Origin: Owenia fusiformis
Taxonomy: Eukaryota > Annelida > Polychaeta > Sabellida > Oweniidae
NCBI GenBank assembly: GCA_903813345.2
Contig: CAIIXF020000005.1
Location: 3,048,356-3,112,355 of the forward strand
Length of the DNA stretch: 64,000 nucleotides
Direction of reading: 5' to 3'
A program made the translations under genes and the position numbers. Shown here one piece after another: positions 58,291 to 64,000 of this stretch. The notes below the pieces were generated by a model. It was not told the origin of the DNA and searched no databases. It saw nothing but the letters and a program-made list of their open reading frames with translations. Positions within the stretch are counted from its first letter, which is position 1, and each line of letters begins with the position of its first letter.

Positions 58291-59891
58291 CATTTTAAGC
58301 ACTCGTCTCTGATACTAGAGATAGGTAAACTACTAAACATATATACTGAAGTAGAAAATAAAAAGATACATTTTTCTAGTCCTGAGGTTTACCTTCCCCT
58401 AAGTAGGTCTTTATCAGAGATCATTAGGTCATAGGGAAATTATGTCAAGTAAAACCACAGGAGTCATAATTATACTAACATAAATAGAAAACTTGTTTTC
58501 CTGAAACTTAGCTTAAGTTAATCAATATCAGTTTCTCTTAGATTGCATTATTGTAAACTTCTCAACTTCCTGTATATAACACCATAACATTTACTTCATC
58601 ACAAGCTTTGAAAATAAATTTGGAGGTCATTGTGTTTCCAAGATCTCAGCGATCGTTGGTATTGTGTCTGCTATTTGCGGATGTTTGATATCTCAAAAAG
58701 AGGGCTACAAATTTCTACCATCGGCCTCTTTGTTATAGAATATCTTGTGTCATCTCTCTATCTATTTCCTCAGCCAACTGGTGTTTAAATAAGGTAATCT
58801 TACCAAATATGTCCGAAAGGAATCAGCGTCTTTGTTACATTAGACCAAAGGGTTTGGATTTATCTTGTGGCATCTTAAAAACCAAGTAAGACTATAGATG
58901 TGGTGATACCATCTGCATCAATGTGGCAAGATCCGAATTATTTTCAGACTTAAAAGAAGATAAACTTGATCTTAAAGACAGACCACTAAAGCTTATTGAA
59001 AAACAGGTTTAATTAGATTATCATCAACTATGCTATGGTATTGAGTACAAACTAACATTCATTTTCAAGTTCTATCCATTAACTGTTTATAAACTTCACA
59101 CTAGTCTAGTCTAAATATGGGTATGAAGTTCCAGTAGCAATGGGTCTATGGTACTTATCACAAAAAGTTGTTTCAAACAATCTTTATGGCACATACTGGT
59201 ATAAGTCATTTTGCGAAACTGGTTATCTTTGTTTTCATTAGTAGACTATAGTATCAGAAAGGAAGAGTCACCTAATAAATGATATGTTCAATTTACAATT
59301 GGTGTTGAAGTAGCCTATATTCCTGTACTAGTTTACCATTGTTCCAGTGGCAAATTCTCATTCACCGTTCAGGTTCGGGGTAGAGGGTTGGGAAATATAA
59401 CTCTTGTGCAAAGAGCATTGTGTTTATGACTAATAGGACAAAACTTTCAAACTGTAGTACCAGATTTACATCATATAGCAGAAATTAGGACACTTTGAAA
59501 AATTTGGCTTAAACATTGTACTCTTTAATTAATCCCCTATGGATTCAAGATGCCATATTTTTCCAAAGTTTCGTATTTCTTATATTTCAATATCAATATC
59601 TGTGTTTGTTTGTTTTCCCATTTCTCAATTTATACCAAGAACTGATTTTAGTATCATTTTCCTATACTGGAAGAGCTGATTAATCCTCTGATGAACCTAA
59701 ATTAATTCATTACAGGTATACATTTTCTCAACACCCAATTGTTTTCTTAATTCATGTTAATATGTTGTCAATATATGTATTAGACTGTATGGATACCAGT
59801 CATATATCATCTTCAGTAGGGCCCAAATTATATGCTTGTCTCATGGTAGCTACAAGGTTAGCTTTGATGATAGAGATGAGAGTTTTATTAG

Positions 59892-60065
59892 TATAGTAAA
59901 ACTTGTCTAATCCTAACAGCACTGAATTTTGGAGTGTTCAGATAAGTAGGTGTTCATTCTTCAAATATGTGGGTCAATAGGACAAAACTTTGGGAATAAG
60001 GAGAGGTGTTCATATTAAGGGGTGTTCAGATTAGAGAGGTGTGCTGATATACAGGTTTAACTGTA
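59892..60065. mobile_element. tacagtaaaacctg MITE, complete copy
   Basis: The ends tatagtaaaacttgtc and acaggtttaactgta bound 174 bp with TA at both tips. The interior has ggtgttca words like the copy at 50271. Confidence 0.78.
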
Positions 60066-60479
60066 CAGTGTATATAAGTAGCACTATGGTCATTTGCATG
60101 TGATTTTGACCAACTGGTCTTGTTATACTTGACACAAGCTGGGCATGTTCGCTGTAACAGGTGTTACTTAATGTCACACAATCAAATTACAGTATGTTAT
60201 CATTATTGACATGATGGAGAACAGTTATCTGATTGGCACTGATATAGAAAATATAAGATACCTATCTTAAATAGTAGTCAATTTGGTGGTAGGGACTGTT
60301 TAAAGTGTTTATTGATATTAAAACATTATATAATATTTATGAGCTGTACATATACAGTGATGCATTGAACCACCTTAATTGAGAGACACCTTAACCATAC
60401 GTTGCAGTACCCATCTACTTCTTTGATATTGTAATTTAAACCATAATGGAAGGTATATGTATTTGTATGATCGCATACA

Positions 60480-60615
60480 CCTTGGCAACATTTGCTCCGA
60501 TCCATCGGCCCGCGCCCGCCTGATAGAGTGTTTTGTCCAATATTGTATTCAATTTTGAACAAAATACTCAATCGGCCGGGCACCGTAGAGAAAGTTGGAG
60601 CAAATGTGACCAAGG
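60480..60615. mobile_element. 136-bp MITE-like hairpin
   Basis: The arms ccttggcaacatttgctcc (60480-60498) and ggagcaaatgtgaccaagg (60597-60615) are inverted repeats with two mismatches. Pairing continues inward at lower identity (gatagagtgttttgt versus acaaaatactcaatc). GC-rich blocks flank the centre (cggcccgcgcccg, cggccgggc). Confidence 0.78.
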
Positions 60616-63287
60616 CATTAAGGTCCAAATAAAGAAACATATTCATACAGTATAATATCATCCTGCTGTTAGAGAGAGATCTAGTTTTGGCGTATAACAA
60701 TATTCTTTGTTTTGAAAAGTCCAGATAGATTGTTCCAAAATATGTCTCTGCAAACTTGAAGTATATGTTTAGGTAGCATATTCCAATGTTTGTATTCCAT
60801 TTAACCTAAAAAGTAACTTTCAACACATATGGAGTGATCTTTAATCTAGTTAGCCAAAAAAGTTTTATTTGAAGTATAGTTACAAGTGTGTTCTCCCTCT
60901 CTGTGTTTAAGTACTTCATAATGTCACATTTTTTGCATTCTATAAAAAAAGAAAAGTAAGGTAGGAATAAAAACACAAAACCACAAATAGATATACATGT
61001 TAAAACTCATGAAAAAGCAAGTACGGCAATTTGAATAACATATAAGCAATTTATTAATGGAATCTATTAAGAGGCTGAGCAGAATTCAGAATTCATTATG
61101 TTGAATAAGTTTTATTTCTTTGATTTATGTCAATAAAAATATGAAACGGGTGGTTTAAGGATATTCAAAAATTGGTACATTTTATTTAACATATATTTTT
61201 GGGATGTAAGTTTGACAAATAACTTTATGCCTGCTTAGTTATACTATAACTGTTTTTTGTTAGACAGTTTTATTGACCACATGACCATGGCTTTTTATCT
61301 GTTAAGATGTCATTAAAGAATGTCTATAAAGAGCTCTTGATACTTTGAAACAAGATAAGATATATAAAGGATATGTATGTGCCTATAAAATCAATTCACT
61401 TACTTGTTACTTTTATATTCATTGTCTGTTCGAGGTTTCAGTTTTCAGTTTTGTTTTGGAGTATTTTGAAAAAGAGAATGATTGAGTCATGGTACTGATA
61501 TCATACTCATCAAAATCTCATAAGTAAATGGAGTGTGTTCTTGTTCATGTATGATTCTGAAAATCAAAGATACATTCGAAGAATTGGTGGATGAAATTGT
61601 GATATCTCCTCACATTAATACATCTATTCCTGGATTTATTCATTTCTCCCTCAACCCGTCGAATTAAACATCAAATGTTGTTGATGTGTATATGTATACT
61701 GACTGGCCTTGGAGGGCCCAGACACAATGATAGATTGATTACATTTGCTCACTAATTGAGTGGTTAATTCCTGTAATTAACAGACTTGCTGCTGATGGTG
61801 ATATGATAGCCTGGGTTAATGTACTAATAGATATGCTTTCCAATGGTGGTGATCGGTATAACACTTTTTAAAGGGCCCCCATTTCGCCTTTCTATGATTG
61901 GTAATCTATTTTAATGCTAAAAAACTTCCTGTCCTTCAACTTCCCCTCTAGTCCCTTTCTCTGGTCTTTTTGGACATTGTGATAGTTAATAGTAGCCAGG
62001 TATCCCACCTAGGGTCATTGCAAAGTAATTAGAACATGTTGGGCGAACATGATGAAAATAAACAAAAGATAGCCCACCTTCAAACAATTTAAGAATTGGG
62101 ATTTTTAGGGTGAATTCCCATTAACCTAGGGACTAGGGAAATGTTTGTGTATTCATTATTATGTTGGTTTATTTATCAATGGAGATTTGTTTGTAAATAT
62201 ACTATAGGATTTAGATGTGATTGGTGTTGTATTTCCTCATGTAGCATTCCAAGGTGGATTCTGGTCAGCAAGTGTTGGTCTGTGTTTAATCATGGGCAGT
62301 ATTTCCTTTAATACACAAACTCTCTATACATGCTTGCAGTGCCCCCTTTTGAAATATCAATGGTCGAGGAGTACAAAGGGTAACATTTCAGCAACAAACT
62401 ATTTTCTTAAATAAATGTTATTTATTGATTCTGACAAGTATATAATTTATTTTGCAATATGCTATAGATTCATATTGAATTGCTTAGAAATGTCAATCTA
62501 ACTGAAAAATTCTTCTTGAATTCAGTATTCAGTTTGTCAAATTGAGGGATAAATCGTCTATATTGAAAGTGACAAATAATATTAAAAGTATATTATGGCT
62601 AGTGCCAAGTTAGCAATTTAACACAGTTGGCACATTGAGAAGCATCATATAATTATACATAAGGGATACACCTATATAGTTTGCGGTTTTTCGTATAATT
62701 TAAATGGCACAAGATCAAAAATAGATATAAAAGTAACCAATGTTGATCACCCAACTTCAGGTTTTGGCTATAAGTTATATTACAGGTAGAGCCCAGGTAT
62801 ATATATTAGGTGCTATTCAGGTATATGTTGTGGTCTGAAAAGATCAAAGGTTATGTTGTGTCTAGATTGCAGGTTGTAACATAAATACATATTTTCGGAT
62901 GTGGTTTCTCAGTCCTACCTTAATCATTTCACCTTTCTGATCCCTGATACTGATCCTTGGATAAACAATAACTGCACATGTTGTAAATTGTAGTTTTCAT
63001 TTACCAAGTCAAAATGTCATCCATCAATACTCCTCCAGAATATTTTGATTATCTATTTTATCTTATAATCCCATCTTTTTGAATATTATATTTTTGCCAT
63101 TCTCGTTTGTCATTTATAATTTGTTAATCCAAAATGGTATAAATGAGTTAAAGCTTTGATTGAATAAAATTTAAAAAATATGAGTTCATTTTCTATTAGT
63201 CTGTTGATTGATTGTTTGTTTGTTTGTTGTTGTTTTAATATAATGTAACCAAAAGACATTATTTTAATTTTTTTTTTCTACTTTCAG

Positions 63288-63841
63288 GTGCCATGAGCCA
63301 GCGATCCCACGATCCCTGTGTTCAGAGTAGTTGTTACCCAGCAACTGGAGATCTTCTCATTGGTCGAGAGAATCGTCTTTATGCATCTTCAACTTGTGGA
63401 GAAGAAAGACGGAGTCGTTTCTGTATAGTCAGTCATTTAGAAGATAGGAAAAAATGCTTTATTTGTGACTCTAGGAATAATACTCGAAGTCAAAAACTTA
63501 GTCATAGAGTGCAAAATATTGTGTCTAATTTTGACCCAAATCACAAACCTTATTCTAGATGGTGGCAAGCTGAAAACGGCAAAAAAGACGTCTATATTCA
63601 GTTGAATCTAGAAGCAGAGTTCCATTTTACTCATCTTGTCATGACATTCAAAACATTCAGACCAAAAGCATTAGTCATTGAACGTTCATTTGATTTTGGA
63701 AAAACGTGGAGAGTATATCGATACTACGCTCATGATTGTTCCAAGTCTTTCCCTGGTATTCCTACTGGACCACTTCAGGATATTGATGATGTCATCTGTG
63801 AATCGCGATATTCAGCTGTGGCGCCATCTTCCAGAGGAGAG
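63288..63841 (+). CDS. LAMB1: Laminin beta chain exon 2 (LN domain)
   Basis: The exon is 554 nt, from a polypyrimidine tract and TTTCAG to donor GTAAGT, phase 1 to phase 0. It encodes about 184 residues of the laminin N-terminal (LN) domain, which drives polymerisation of basement-membrane laminin. Hallmarks in order are [91 protein letters not shown] and CESRYS. These match beta-1/beta-2 chains closely, not alpha or gamma. The conserved cysteines are present and there are no stops. Downstream LN, EGF-like and coiled-coil exons lie off the right edge. Confidence 0.96.
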
Positions 63842-64000
63842 GTAAGTTATCTAGATTTATTGAGTAAAAAATTACAATAGCTTTCAAATGGTACATACAG
63901 TAAAACTTTTGATTGTTAGCTACACTAAGCTATTATGATTGAACATTTGATTTTAGCAACAATGAAATGGTGGCATATTCTCTTTGATTCTTCATTTGGA
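63842..64000 (+). other. Laminin beta intron 2, right edge
   Basis: Begins gtaagttatctag. No further exon before the window ends. Confidence 0.85.

Larger units (their letters stand above)
39061..63287 (+). other. Laminin beta intron 1 (24.2 kb)
   Basis: Bounded by GTAAGA and TTTCAG and first inferred here from exon phase. It is AT-rich and holds a truncated LINE (40864-42332) and small repeats listed separately. The stretches 45080-47540, 47617-50270, 50446-53280, 54730-56240, 56330-58260, 58291-59890 and 60616-63287 show no gene or structure I can support. Longer gaps may hold enhancers, as is usual for first introns of matrix genes, but the sequence alone does not show them. Confidence 0.8.

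Noticed and set aside
1-64000. CRISPR arrays, operons or prokaryotic genes
   Set aside because: The regular repeats are direct tandem satellites with no unique spacers, and all conserved genes are split by introns.

Overview
The window is animal nuclear DNA. It is AT-rich, with small exons bounded by GT/AG splice sites, introns of up to about 24 kb, non-LTR retrotransposons, many short inverted-repeat elements and satellite arrays. The codon content and the recurring acatgta-rich intronic repeats suggest a lophotrochozoan, perhaps a mollusc. That placement is an inference and no species is claimed.

Two conserved genes are transcribed away from each other. On the minus strand (about 19.5 kb down to the left edge) lies 5-aminolevulinate synthase (ALAS), the first and rate-setting enzyme of heme synthesis in mitochondria. 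Ten coding exons join in phase from the ATG at 18596 to 532 and encode about 442 residues: the presequence with three Cys-Pro heme-regulatory motifs, then the PLP-enzyme core through the catalytic lysine. The C-terminal exons lie off the left edge. A TATA/CRE/CCAAT/NRF1-like cluster at 19496-19649 is the likely minus-strand promoter. On the plus strand, a signal-peptide exon (39021-39060) joins in phase to a large exon at 63288-63841 that encodes most of a laminin beta-chain N-terminal (LN) domain. Intron 1 is about 24 kb, and the rest of that gene lies off the right edge.

The ALAS introns hold a 110-bp tandem repeat (3131-3560) that copied a splice acceptor, a 2.2-kb array of 21-bp units (7226-9434) that is open in several reading frames, and several hairpin or MITE-like elements. 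The roughly 19 kb between the genes is mostly transposon-derived: inverted-repeat elements, a G-rich repeat, an L1-type ORF1-like gene (24934-25839), an inverted-repeat element holding a broken spliced gene (26636-28800), an intact endonuclease/reverse-transcriptase ORF with a poly(A) tail (29314-32696), a 162-bp tandem array, a 0.65-kb foldback and a decayed RecQ-like helicase piece. The laminin intron holds a 5'-truncated, frameshifted LINE (about 40864-42332) and more short elements.

The sequence shows no CRISPR array, prokaryotic gene or convincing tRNA or rRNA. The least-explained items are the multi-frame 21-bp intronic satellite beside a 45-nt ALAS micro-exon, the tandemly copied splice acceptor, the spliced-gene relic inside the inverted-repeat element, and two short dispersed motifs. 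One copy of one of those motifs sits just downstream of the ALAS promoter.
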